DNA from: Telmatactis stephensoni
Taxonomy: Eukaryota; Cnidaria; Anthozoa; Actiniaria; Isophelliidae
Reading direction: 5' to 3'
DNA: 64,000 bases
Assembly: GCA_029948255.1 (NCBI GenBank)
Contig: JALIZF010001534.1
Span: 310,001 to 374,000, forward strand
Shown here in pieces: positions 1-10,245 of this stretch (its first letter is position 1; every line of letters starts with the position of its first letter). The translations under genes and the position numbers were made by a program. The notes beneath the pieces are model-generated. The model was not told where the DNA came from. It was given only the letters and a program-made list of their open reading frames with translations, and did no database searches.

Positions 1-1
1 G

Positions 2-137
2 GGAAACGGCAGAGGGTAGACTTTGAACGCGAAGATAAGTCATTTCGCATTTGTCGTAAACATGAAAAGTTCCAAACGCACATCAGCAGCTGCGAAAAAA
101 GGAGGCCGTGTGATCGTCTCTGCCGTCTGCCGTTTCC
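2..137. repeat. Short inverted-repeat element at the window edge
   Basis: The first bases (GGAAACGGCAG, 2-12) return inverted at 127-137 (CTGCCGTTTCC), with a second TCTGCCG-type match just inside. This is the layout of a small MITE about 136 bp long. No coding potential is seen. Because the left end lies on the window border, the true boundary and any target-site duplication cannot be judged. Confidence 0.4.
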
Positions 138-683
138 TACGTACTTGACTGAAGATTAATCTCTGAAATGTTTAATCCAGCTTGATGACTTATCTGAATC
201 AGCCAATACATGCATTACGTCCAAGCAAAGCAGAATCCTTTTCCTAGACATCATCTCTAAATTATGCTATCCGAGTATCGAACGATCACGTACTGCAGGC
301 ACGAAAGCGTCGTTTTGTCACTATGGACTGTCGGGCCACTGTGAGGGATTGGACAGTCGCAATAAAACCAATGCCGCAGGCCTTCCCCCAGAGAATACGA
401 ATTACGAGCATCAAATGAATAATCGTGTATTCTTACATGATACATTAGATACAAATATACGAAAAACAAATACTTCTAAATATATATCCCTAAATAACTA
501 TTTGTCAGAAAAATACTACTAAGTATGCGATAAAAAAAATAAGATAATTACTTAAACTAGTAAATGTATCTTTGTTTCTTAATGTTCTAGAGAGCTCTTT
601 AGTCAGGTTCAGTTCTTTCTTTTGTATTTTGATTGTGTTAGAATCACTCAACGTATTTTCTTGCTCTTGCAGCGGCTTAATCT
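138..683. other. No gene seen, AT-rich spacer
   Basis: Both strands show only short open frames with no recognisable domain, no splice-site-bounded exon and no clear inverted repeat. It separates the small edge element from the tandem array. Confidence 0.5.
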
Positions 684-1148
684 TTCAATACTAGCAAAGT
701 GACTTGTCTGATATCTGTTTCAATACCTCAAGTTTTGTGCTTCAGTACTTTCTCTCCAAGGGGACACTGGAGGTCTGCTCCACTTGGTCTTAGATTTAGC
801 CTCAACTTCAATACTAGCAAAGTGACTTGTCTGATATCTGTTTCAATACCTCAAGTTTTGTGCTTTAGTACTTTCTCTCCAAGGGGACACTGAAGGTCTG
901 CTCCACTTGGTCTTAGATTTAGCCTCAACTTCAATACTAGCAAAGTGACTTGTCTGATATCTGTTTCAATACCTCAAGTTTTGTGCTTTAGTACTTTCTC
1001 TCCAAGGGGACACTGAAGGTCTGCTCCACTTGGTCTTAGATTTAGCCTCAACTTCCTCAAGCTTCTTCAAGTTTCTTCAAGCTTCTACAAGTTTCTTTAA
1101 GCTTCTTCAAGTTTCTTCAAGGGGACACTGAAGGTCTGCTCCACTTGA
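684..1148. repeat. 123-bp tandem repeat, three copies plus a CTTCAAG-rich tail
   Basis: The unit beginning TTCAATACTAGCAAAG starts at 684, 807 and 930, so the period is 123 bp, and copies differ at only a few positions. After 1053 the array decays into short CTTCAAGTTT/CTTCAAGCTT repeats and ends with another copy of the unit's GGGGACACTGAAGG segment. The period is a multiple of three, which is why one frame stays open through it; I do not regard that frame as a gene. Confidence 0.85.
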
Positions 1149-2780
1149 CTTGAGCATTTCTTACGAAGAGTTTTTAACTTCTGTAACACTTTTCTCTCTC
1201 TACTCTTTTAGCCACGCGTAGGGCGTATATATACCCAAGTTCTGAATTTGCATACCTTAAATAAATAGTGCAGGCATATCGTGCACAAAAAGTGCAGAAT
1301 TGTTCAGTTTTTTGCTACAAGCATGAAAATTGGTACAATGATAGAAGGCAACATGCTGACTAATTCTTGATATAGCGCCACGCCCAAAAATCAATACTTC
1401 CAGTTTTACACATGTGGAATTAATTTTCACTTAAAATTAAATACAATTGTTGCATTAACAAGCTGTTCCATGAAGAATGTGATAATTCTTTACAAGTACT
1501 GTTCGTTCTACCTAACTGACTATAGTACCCCACCCTATTCCTCGTACTTCCAGTTTAATGTTAATGGCTTTAATTAAATTCAAAATTACTGAAAATAACC
1601 GTTTTCTACAATGCTATCACTACCAACTAATCCTATTTGGTCTAATGATGTATGCCCTTTTCATTTCACATGCACTGCCACACCCTAAACTTAGTACTGC
1701 CAGTATAGATACATACCTCAAGGAATACCTCAAGTCTCTCAAGTATCAAAATTATTCACCTTGTTTCAAAGTCAAGGAGATAGAATAATAGATGGATATG
1801 ATTGAAACAACGCAATTTGAACAACATGCAACCATGGCAACGCCTTTTCAAAAGTACTTCCAGTAATAGTACATTGTAATTTATTATTGGGATTACTGGG
1901 TTTTATCAATTTTGGATTATGGAAAATCTCATTAAATTTTATTATTTCAACTTCCCAAACAAATTAATTCCATTTGCAATCGCCTCCACAATCACACATG
2001 GCTGTGCACACGAGCTGCAATTTTGCACATTTTTATCTTGCTGACATTTACATCTGGTCAGGTGGCTACACATTTCCAAAATTTCTTGCTTAGTTTTCCC
2101 ACAATTGCGTCAATTTAATCTTTTCGGTCCGCCTTTGCCTACTACCAAGTGCGGCGCAGAGGGTAGCTGCAACGACTGATCTGGCTTGATAAGCGGTTAG
2201 TCTCTTAATGTGATTTTGGTGGAGTGCTGCAGATGGGATGCTGCCCCCATTGACTTGGCTTTTTTGAAAACATTTCCTTCTATAAAGTCAATAACTATTT
2301 GGCAAAAGTTAGTTTAACTGTACAGTAGTACAACAAACTGCTGCAGTAGACTGACATATATTTCCAACAGATCTTTACATACAGAATCATTCAAAGGCCG
2401 TTCAAATGTTTTTACTTTTGCAAACAATACCTTCAAGTCTCCAAGGCAGAGATTTTCCCAAATATAGACATTTCATTGCAGCCCGTGAAGACAAAGAAAT
2501 GAAAAGTTGAAGTTTTACTTCAAAATCGCGGGACGATGGTGCGCAGATCTCCAGGCCTATTCCAGGCCCTAAAATCGCCCTAAGTTTTGAGTATCTTTGG
2601 GGATAATTTTGCTAAAATCGCCCAAAATTACGGCGATTTTAGTGCCCGGAGTAGGCCTATTTCCAGAACCAGAGGAAAAAGCAATCGCTCTCCACCGATG
2701 CTCCATTTTAAGAGTATTTACAGTATATTAAAGCTACACGGAAAGATCAGAAGTCGAAACAAGGATAGGAAGTCACTGAT

Positions 2781-2836
2781 ATTCGATGGGGTTCAAACTT
2801 GGGACCTCTCGCACTAACCAACTGTGCGATCCTTGC
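2781..2836 (-). repeat. tRNA-like SINE head fragment
   Basis: On the minus strand there is an A-box-like segment (GTTGGTTAGTGC) followed at normal spacing by a B-box-like segment (AGTTTGAACCCC). The acceptor stem and anticodon arm are not intact, so this is a tRNA-derived SINE relic and not a working tRNA gene. It lies inside the 3-kb inverted-repeat element. Confidence 0.4.
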
Positions 2837-2838
2837 TC

Positions 2839-3084
2839 CTAAAAGTCGTGGAAGCCATGGAAAGCAGGAAGTGCAGCTGCTTTGCTAGGACCTAGTGCTT
2901 TGAAAACTTCAAGTACTGCAATAATGTGGAAAGATTTTTCTGCGTTCTCTCCAAACATGGCGACTGCCAACACCACCAACCACATCAGTGTCGAGAGTAC
3001 GGGTAAGGAGTTTCTGAATTGCATAGCTGACACAATCCTTACAAATGAAAAATAAGCCTTGAGTCTGATTCCTCTTGAGTGCAT
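2839..3084 (-). pseudogene. Decayed transposon-type coding remnant
   Basis: An 81-codon minus-strand frame ends with a segment reading ALPAFHGF preceded by KALGPS. This resembles the ALPAFHAxTGCD signature I associate with uncharacterised mobile-element-derived proteins common in cnidarian genomes. The frame is lost right after the motif, so only a fragment remains. The match is from memory of the motif and is weak; a protein search would settle it. Confidence 0.3.
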
Positions 3085-3091
3085 GTTGCCA

Positions 3092-3335
3092 ATCCAGTGA
3101 ATTCCCGTTCTACATCACATGCAAATCCTTGTCAAAAGAAGAAATCAAGTGTATGTTTCCAGGCAACTTGATGACTTTAATTTGCAAATTTCAACTAAAA
3201 GTAAAAAGCTCTCAAAAACCTAAGGAATCCAGTGAATTCCCGTTCAACACTATTTTTTCTCCAACAGAAGAAATCAAGTGTTTCTTGTTGGGCAATATGA
3301 TGGATTTGCAAATTTCAGCTAAAAATAAAAAAAAG
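3092..3335 (+). repeat. Imperfect 135-bp direct duplication inside an open frame
   Basis: The segment starting ATCCAGTGAATTCCCGTTC at 3092 recurs 135 bp downstream. Both copies stay in one plus-strand frame (3075-3407), giving two diverged peptides that share SSEFPF and EEIKC motifs. The codon-level divergence pattern suggests an old coding repeat inside the transposon, but no family is recognised. Confidence 0.45.
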
Positions 3336-4293
3336 CTCAATACCCTGAGGAATCTTTCCCAGTTGCATGGTATAAGAGTACTTGTTGGCTCTACACGCTT
3401 TGGTTGACCATGACTTTGTTAACTTCTAGATATGGTCTGTGATTTGAGGCTATCAGTGCCGCAATATTCACTCCACATTACATCAACCCTGGAGACATTC
3501 TGTATTAAACTGGGTCTTCACAATCATGTGTAATTGATCAGGCTATTGTGAACGGGTTTTCTTTATGTGGAAAATTATAAAATAGTGAGAATTATTGATT
3601 GTTACGAGTGAAGTGCAATAACAGTGGCCTTTATGCAGGAATACGTTCAGAAAGATGTCAGATTGCCATACACCCAAACCTAATTCCAGATCATAAATTC
3701 CAAAGTATTATTACTGGAAGTACTTTTGAAAAGGCGTTGCCATGGTTGCATGTTATTCAAATTGCGTTGTTTCAATCATATCCATCTATTATTCTATCTC
3801 CTTGACTTTAAAACAAGGTGAATAATTTTGATACTTGAGAGACTTGAGGTATTCCTATGTATCTATACTGGCAGTACTAAGTTTAGGGTGTGGCAGTGCA
3901 TGTGAAATGAAAAGGGCATACATCATTAGACCAAATAGGATTAGTTGGTAGTGATAGCATTGTAGAAAACGGTTATTTTCAGTAATTTTGAATTTAATTA
4001 AAGCCATTAACATTAAACTGGAAGTACGAGGAATAGGGTGGGGTACTATAGTCAGTTAGGTAGAACGAACAGTACTTGTAAAGAATTATCACATTCTTCA
4101 TGGAACAACTAGTTAATGCAACAATTGTATTTAATTTTAAGTGAAAATTAATTCCACATGTGTAAAACTGGAAGTATTGATTTTTGGGCGTGGCGCTATA
4201 TCAGGAATTAGTCAGCATGTTGCCTTCTATCATTGTACCAATTTTCATGCTTGTAGCAAAAAACTGAACAATTCTGCACGATATGCCTGCACT

Positions 4294-4744
4294 AAAACAA
4301 CTTAAAACAATACTACAATAATACAATACTAATTAAAGAGAATGCTAAATAACTTGCAGTGAGCATGAAAGGAATTTCATGACAGCCACAGAACAGTTGT
4401 TATTTCTAGTTAATTGCTAGTAAGGGCTAGATAAGTTTGTTAGCTAATTTTGATGATTAAAAGATTATTGACAAAAATTGGTTTTGCCTTCCGACGGTTT
4501 TGAATTATATGGAAACGCATTGCTACGACAAGCCCTTCTCCGGCCCCAGAGCCTGTTCACAGGCTATCCGTCCACACTAAAACAGCCTATTTCTTTTGTC
4601 TAAAATACAAAAATGCTGTTTCAGTGTGGAAAAGAAAAATGATAAAAAATGTCAAATGTATATTCGGAGTGGAGGGTTTTCTGATACGTGGTGTAAGTGT
4701 TACGCACTATTGCTCACACTATATCCACATATGCTAATTAGTAT
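4294..4744. other. Spacer between the 3-kb element and the recombinase remnant
   Basis: AT-rich sequence without an exon or inverted repeat that I can support. The recombinase open frame begins at its right edge without a convincing ATG, so the missing N-terminal part of that gene may once have lain here. Confidence 0.4.
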
Positions 4745-5921
4745 GTGGCACTATTAGTGCCAAAGCCCGTAAATCGGAAATCTCTACTGAATCTTCTTCT
4801 TTGCTCCTTTTTCAAAACCATCACGAAGAAAAATGGCGACCAGTACGAGCCCGGTACCCTAACTTCATTTCAGAGAAGCATACAGAGGCATCTAAACATC
4901 CAAGGCTCAAACGCAAACATTCTAAAGGGAGATGAGTCAAAGCTGTCTAGAGAGGTCCTTGCTTCAAAAAGAAAGCAGTTGGTTGTTAAATATGGCAAAG
5001 GCAATCGTCCTAAAGCAAGCCGGCAGGTACTAGACGACGAAGAGGACAAGTTATTTGCCCAAGGAGAACTCGGTGATTCAAACCCAACATCCCTACAGCG
5101 CACACTTTGGTGGTTACTTTCACTGCACTTTGGATTCAGGACGAGAGACGAAAGTAGAAGGCTCCTCTGGAGAGATGTTTCGCTTGAAAAGGATCCAGAA
5201 ACGGCCAACTAATGAAGTTCTAGTATGGAAATCTGAAAGGGGATCGAAGACAAGGCAAGGCCAGGACCATCCAAGTGGACGTCGAGCATTTTATCCAACA
5301 GCCCAAGCTACAAGCAATGAACGATGTCCAGTGAAATACTACAAGGCTTTCTTAAGTCATCGTCCTGTTGAAATGAATCAACCAGACTCCCCCTTCTACT
5401 TAGCTGTCAATCACCAGAGGAAACCAGAAGATATTGTTTGGTATAAAAAGAGTCCTCTTGGAAAGAATGAGATCGGCAAGCTACTTTCAAAGGCCATTAA
5501 AAATGCTGGAATTGACGGGAAGATAACAAACCAACTAAACCACTCTGTCCGCAAGACTGGCATCTCTAGACTTCTTGATGCAGACATCCCAGAAAACTAC
5601 GTTGCACAATTAAGTGGCCATCGAAATCTGAAAAGTCTAGATGCGTATAAGTCAGTGTCGCTTGCTTTGAGTCGATCGTCAGAAACAAGCACCACACAAG
5701 CACCTTTAAGCCAACCAGTTAAGAACGATTCAAGTCATGAAAGCCGCTCAAGTTCCCTTGGTACTCTTGAAAGCGATTCAGCTGTTTTCCATGGAGCAAA
5801 GTTTGAAAACTGTAATGTAAACTTACAAATTGTACATGGACCAGTCGAGCACATGGCCCCAACAACCACTCAACCTCTTCGCAAACGACGAGTGATTATC
5901 AGTGACGACGAAGATGATTAG
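4745..5921 (+). pseudogene. Crypton-type tyrosine recombinase (DUF3504-like), frameshifted
   Basis: Two overlapping plus-strand frames encode one DUF3504/Crypton-like tyrosine recombinase. The first (4745-5212) carries YEPGTLTSFQRSIQRHL and the first catalytic Arg region LHFGFRTRDESRRLLW. The second continues from about 5200 to 5921 with VLVWKSERGSKTRQG, the HxxR box (HSVRKT), the second His (SGHRNLKS) and the tyrosine region (DAYKS), and ends in an acidic DDEDD tail. The frames meet at 5200-5212 in the DPET..NEVL segment, so a one-base shift interrupts the gene. The open part starts at GTG without an ATG and lacks the usual N-terminal extension. Such enzymes cut and rejoin DNA through a covalent Tyr intermediate. 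The clean remainder of the frame suggests a recent lesion or an assembly error. Confidence 0.75.
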
Positions 5922-6296
5922 TTTGTCGTTTTCCTGGCTGATTGATGAACTTTTTCTTGATTTTATACCTTTGTTTTAAAATGAAACATTATGTAAAGAA
6001 CCTTTTTTGATTCTTTTCGAATTTTACACCGTTAAACTACCTAGCTTGTGAACTTCGCCGAAAAGGACGTTGTGAGCACGGCAGCTCTTGTCAAGATTTA
6101 AGCCAATCACATTTTAGCAACTTCAACAAGAGAACCAATCAGATCGCGAATTTCACAATGTTGTGACGCGTTTGACAGTTAAATGGCTTTTTTTTTGTAA
6201 ACAAGATTGTCAATATCATGTTTTTTAAATAAAAGACTTTAGACTCAATATCACGACTATTTTTATGAAATGCTGGTCAGCCATAAAATAAATAAG

Positions 6297-6439
6297 TTAT
6301 TGACCGGGCTTGTTCGGTCCGGATAGAAGGATATTTGGTCTCGTTCTTTTTCGCCTATCGGCTCGGTCCGAACCAGAACGCAAAAAAAGAACTCGACCAA
6401 ATATCCTTCTATCCGGACCGAACAAGCTCGGTCAATAAC
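6297..6439. repeat. Foldback (hairpin) MITE
   Basis: The left arm starting GTTATTGACCGGGCTTGTTC at 6297 is complementary to the right arm ending at 6439. Pairing continues inward through a CTTTTTCGC/GCAAAAAAAG segment, leaving a loop of about 25 bases. Arms are about 60 bp. The long frame on the minus strand across it is a by-product of the palindrome. Confidence 0.85.
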
Positions 6440-8477
6440 ATACATGTACGAAGCTTTCAATCGATGTCCGAACTTTGACCGTTTGTTTACATTTTGATGA
6501 CGTAAAATACCACGTGCACGTTAGGGGTCAATCGGTGAATTAATTCAAAAACGATGTCCGTAATTTTGGCAATGCTTTGAGGGCTTTTCAGTCTTACGGG
6601 GTTTTTGCAGTCTTAAGACATGCTTTCAAACAATACCCTATAAAGAGTTGTCGTTCCCTATTTTGTCAAATGGTTTCACTTTTGTTGATTTTTGTGCCAT
6701 TATGGAGCCTCAACTGTCGAAGATTTGAATGAAAACTTGTATATACTGTAGCAAGAAAACATCACATTGTCTACCATCTCGAAAATGGCTTAGAAACCTC
6801 GGCTTTTTGGTAAACAGGATGCTCAATAATAAAAACACAGGCAGTCCAGCAAACGACAACAATTTTTTAATCAACTTTCTACTTTTTGCAACAAGTAGCA
6901 GCAACCTGCAGCATCGATTTTTTGTTGCGTGACTCAAATTGCGCACGGGGCGGTAATACGAGTAACATTGCTCTTCAACTTGCAACAAACAACGATGCGT
7001 GACAAGTTACAGACAGACAGACAGACTTTTTATTTAGTACCAAGAGTTAGCAATATGGTTATAAATAGTGTATAAAAATATAAAGAAATGAATTTAAGTT
7101 TGGCAAGTTTAGGTACAAGCCATCTATAATAACACTTGATTAACCGAGATACATAGCTATAAATATAAATGAATTGGAATATGTTGGTCTGTCGGTAAAA
7201 GGAAGAAAAACACACACAAGTATAAGTTGACATGACTGAGTATGTCATATAAACTTATACTAATAATAGATGATAATTAAAAAAATAAGCAAATAATAAT
7301 GGATTTTGTTGCTTGTATTACTGCACCTTAAGGATCCTGGATTTTTTTGTATTTATACCCTGGAAAACTCCTGGAATTTTATAATTTCCTAGTAGTACGC
7401 GTAGGAACCCCGCAAATCGCACAGAAACGTATCACTAGCCAAAATCATTTGGGAGTTCGGGAGTAGTTTTTATCTACATATATGTTTTCACCGTTAAATC
7501 ACTTTAAGACGTCTGACGGCAGTTTTTTTTCAGAGCGCACCTACCAACTTTTATACGGCTATAACTCTTATTCTAAACCTTCAATGTACTAGACATTTCA
7601 AACAAAAGCTAGACTAGGACTAGACTAGACTTTGAATCGAACTTTTCAAAATTATCAAGTTGATTGAAATCAATTGTTGGTTGTAACTTCATGATGACAT
7701 TAAGAAGTCATTTAGTACTAAATACCCCGAGAAAATTATTTAAACTTCAAAACCACATCAAATTTCCCAAATTACCAATCAAGGTCTACAACTTAACGAA
7801 GAGCGATAAAAATCTATGAGAAAATACAAGCGCATATAGGAACATCAAAAATCAGGAATTCAGTCAGAAAGAAACAAACAAGCAATGACGAGCATTGAAA
7901 TTCCATTTAGAACCCTAGAAACCTATTTAGAAAAAAAGGTGTCAGTTGTTTTTTTTATAAATCCGTATTCAACAATATATCTATATTGCAATTTGGGATA
8001 ATAACCGCGTATATAGCTGTAAATTTTTAATTTTGTAAACCCATGCAAACAAATAAGCAAATTTCATTTACTCATTCATATTTGAATCAGAAATAGTTTT
8101 AACCAACAACTACAGCTTAGTCCGAAATTATTGTTAAATTTATAAACTTGGAGTGCCGATTTTGGCAGCAAAACACCAACAAGGGCAAAGTCTTTATTTT
8201 CTTTTTTCTTTTTTTGGTCTCAAATACTCGTCACTTTATATTTCCAAAACACTCCCATAGATTTTGTCGGTATTCTTCGTTATGTTGTAGACCTTGATTT
8301 GTACTTTACGAAATTTGATATCGTTTTGAAGGTTTGGTATATTTAAAAATACATCACGAGAGTAACAGTCATCGCTAATTAATGAATAATGCCGGCCGAT
8401 TACTTATAATGCAAATTAAACTTATCATAATCATGAAATGTCCGATACATCTTTACAATATGTTTTGTTCTATTTAG
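6440..8477. other. Region upstream of the COR exon, no exon recognised
   Basis: The ROC GTPase and first COR exons expected for this gene should lie upstream of 8478, but no splice-bounded open frame with ROC motifs is visible here. The stretch has a GTTGC-rich repeat segment (about 6840-7010), a short CAGA microsatellite at 7010-7025, and AT-rich DNA. The AG before 8478 is preceded by a T-rich tract, so at least the last part is intron. Confidence 0.5.
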
Positions 8478-9266
8478 AATCCCATTTTTGCAAAATGTTG
8501 GAAAGATCTCGAGGAAAGTGGAATCTTGCGCATGGAGCTTGTTGAACATGTATTTAGTGAGCTTCTTAACAGTGGTCAAAGTAAGGAAGATCTGCTAGGT
8601 ATGATGGAACATTATGGACTCATTGCAACCTTTAATAAAGAAACTGATACTGGTGAAGTACGGTACTTTGTGCCTGCACAGTTGAGATCATCTCCTGAAG
8701 AGCTTCTCGACATTCAACCCTCACCAACAGGTCCATGCACATTGTACGTGCATTTCATCGACGGTTTTGTCCCACATGGTTTGTACACACATTTAGTGTC
8801 CAAATTTATATCATGGACTTCGAGAGATGATAACCTACATGAACCCAACCTGTTTGGAAATGCGTCTCGTTACATTGTTGGCAAGTCGTTTGATTATGAA
8901 CTGGTTCTAATATGCCGTAAGCGCTACATCAAAGTAATCCTGCGCAGCCTTGAAGACACTAAGTCATGTCTTTACGAACCAGCAGTTCCTATAAGAGAGT
9001 TTATGGAGTCGACATTACAAGGGATATCTGAGGAATGTCGATCATATCGTTCCCTCAAGTATCAACTTGCTGTGTTGTGTCCATCATGTAGTCGGCGGTC
9101 TTCCAAGCCATGTACAAACCACAAAGTGGTAGCTTGCAGCAACGATGACTGTGTTCATCTGTTGGAAGTCAAAGACCCTCTCCAAGTTATGGTTTGTAAG
9201 AGAAGTTTTTGGAAAGAAGCACGACCTGAAATACAAAACCTTAACGTCTGGTACATCACTCCGGAG
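8478..9266 (+). CDS. COR-domain exon of a ROCO/MFHAS1-like protein (joins the caspase exon)
   Basis: This internal exon runs from a TTCTATTTAG acceptor to a GAG|GTACTA donor, phase 0 at both ends, 263 codons. It starts with CWKDLEESGILRMELVEHV, followed by LLGMMEHYGLI, RYFVPAQL and GPCTLYVHF..GFVPHGLYTHLVSK, the pattern of the C-terminal half of COR domains as found in MFHAS1-like ROCO proteins. After it come CPSC, CTNH and CSNDDC, a Cys/His cluster that could bind zinc. The normal ROC GTPase half is not seen. An open frame continues for 9 codons past the donor to a stop at 9293, so intron retention would give a caspase-less form. Family assignment rests on motif memory. The link to the next exon rests on matching phase and splice sites. 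Confidence 0.7.
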
Positions 9267-10245
9267 GTACTAAAATTATACAGTTTTACTTAACTTCCTC
9301 TTTTTTTTCAGTAAAACGGCTTAGAATATAGATTGATGGATGAGCACGCGCGGGGATATGGAATTTATCTTCGAGTGTTCAACTTGATATCTCACAAGTG
9401 AGCGCAAGCCGGAATAGTAATTTAAAATAATTTCACTCTGCAGAAATCACCCAAAGAGAAATTTTTATAAATGTGAATATTGTATGTTCAATTCCTTCCC
9501 CAGTTACTAAAATACACAGTTTTTGGTTATTCTCATTTTGAGCCTGTAAAAGTTAACGACAAGTTTCTTGTCGCTACATATGTTCTCATATAACAATGCG
9601 AAGTCGGGTAATGATTTTAATTGAAGGAGTACTGAGAAAAATGAGGTCTTTTCAGCAGGCATTGATTGACTCCTTTACCTTCTTTTCACATTCCCCTCTT
9701 CCTCAAGGTCCCTTCCTTTTGGGCCTGCTATACATGCAGGCCAAATTAACTTTAAGTTGTGTCTGAATTGCTAAGACGCTAAATCGGGCAATGGTGCAGC
9801 TAAGACGATCTTATACCGTGTGCAGAATGATCTGCGGCTAAGAAAGATGATCGAAACTTTAGATCATGTGCTGTCAGTATGTTTAATTGCCACTTTTTTA
9901 AAAGTGTTTTTGCTCTCCATCTAGGGATATAGTCGATATTGTTTTAGCCAAAAATCGCAAAATCTTGGTCGCGCTCTCTCATATTTGAACCAAAAGCACT
10001 GATATCTGTATGGACAGTGCCTCACTATGCTACATAGAGCAGATTTCGTATGACTGAAAATGGCACGGTTTCGGTACGATCACGACACGGGTACGGCAGG
10101 AATGCCGAATATAGACATCACGGCACGGCAAGAGCAGTCACGACATAGTGCAATCCGTTTTACACTGATACAAAAACTGCTCTAGTAAGTTAAGGGTTGT
10201 TGTTTAGGCGACATTGTCAATTAAATACAGCCGTTTATCTTTCAG
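9267..10245 (+). other. Intron between COR and caspase exons
   Basis: The intron starts GTACTA and ends TTTATCTTTCAG, a strong acceptor. Inside it, about 10050-10160, is a degenerate CGGCACGG/TACGG-rich repeat also seen near 36050, 38160-38260 and 47450-47570. No further exon with consistent phase was found, but a short exon could be missed. Confidence 0.6.

Larger units (their letters stand above)
1268..4293. mobile_element. 3-kb DNA transposon with about 600-bp terminal inverted repeats, probably TA target
   Basis: Positions 1268-1870 return inverted at about 3707-4293 with few differences, the main one being an 11-bp gap near the outer end. The outer ends read GTGCAGGCATATCGTGCA and its complement and both are flanked by TA (1266-1267 and 4294-4295), which fits a Tc1/mariner-type target but could also be chance or part of the repeat. 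The roughly 1.8-kb centre has no intact transposase. It holds a tRNA-like SINE fragment, a short decayed coding remnant and a 135-bp duplication, so this copy is non-autonomous. The element lies just upstream of the tyrosine-recombinase remnant, but no shared terminus links them. Confidence 0.8.

Noticed and set aside
699..893. Open frame with repeated peptide TCLISVSIPQVLCFSTF
   Set aside because: It is produced by the 123-bp tandem array, whose period is divisible by three. No homologous family and no start context.
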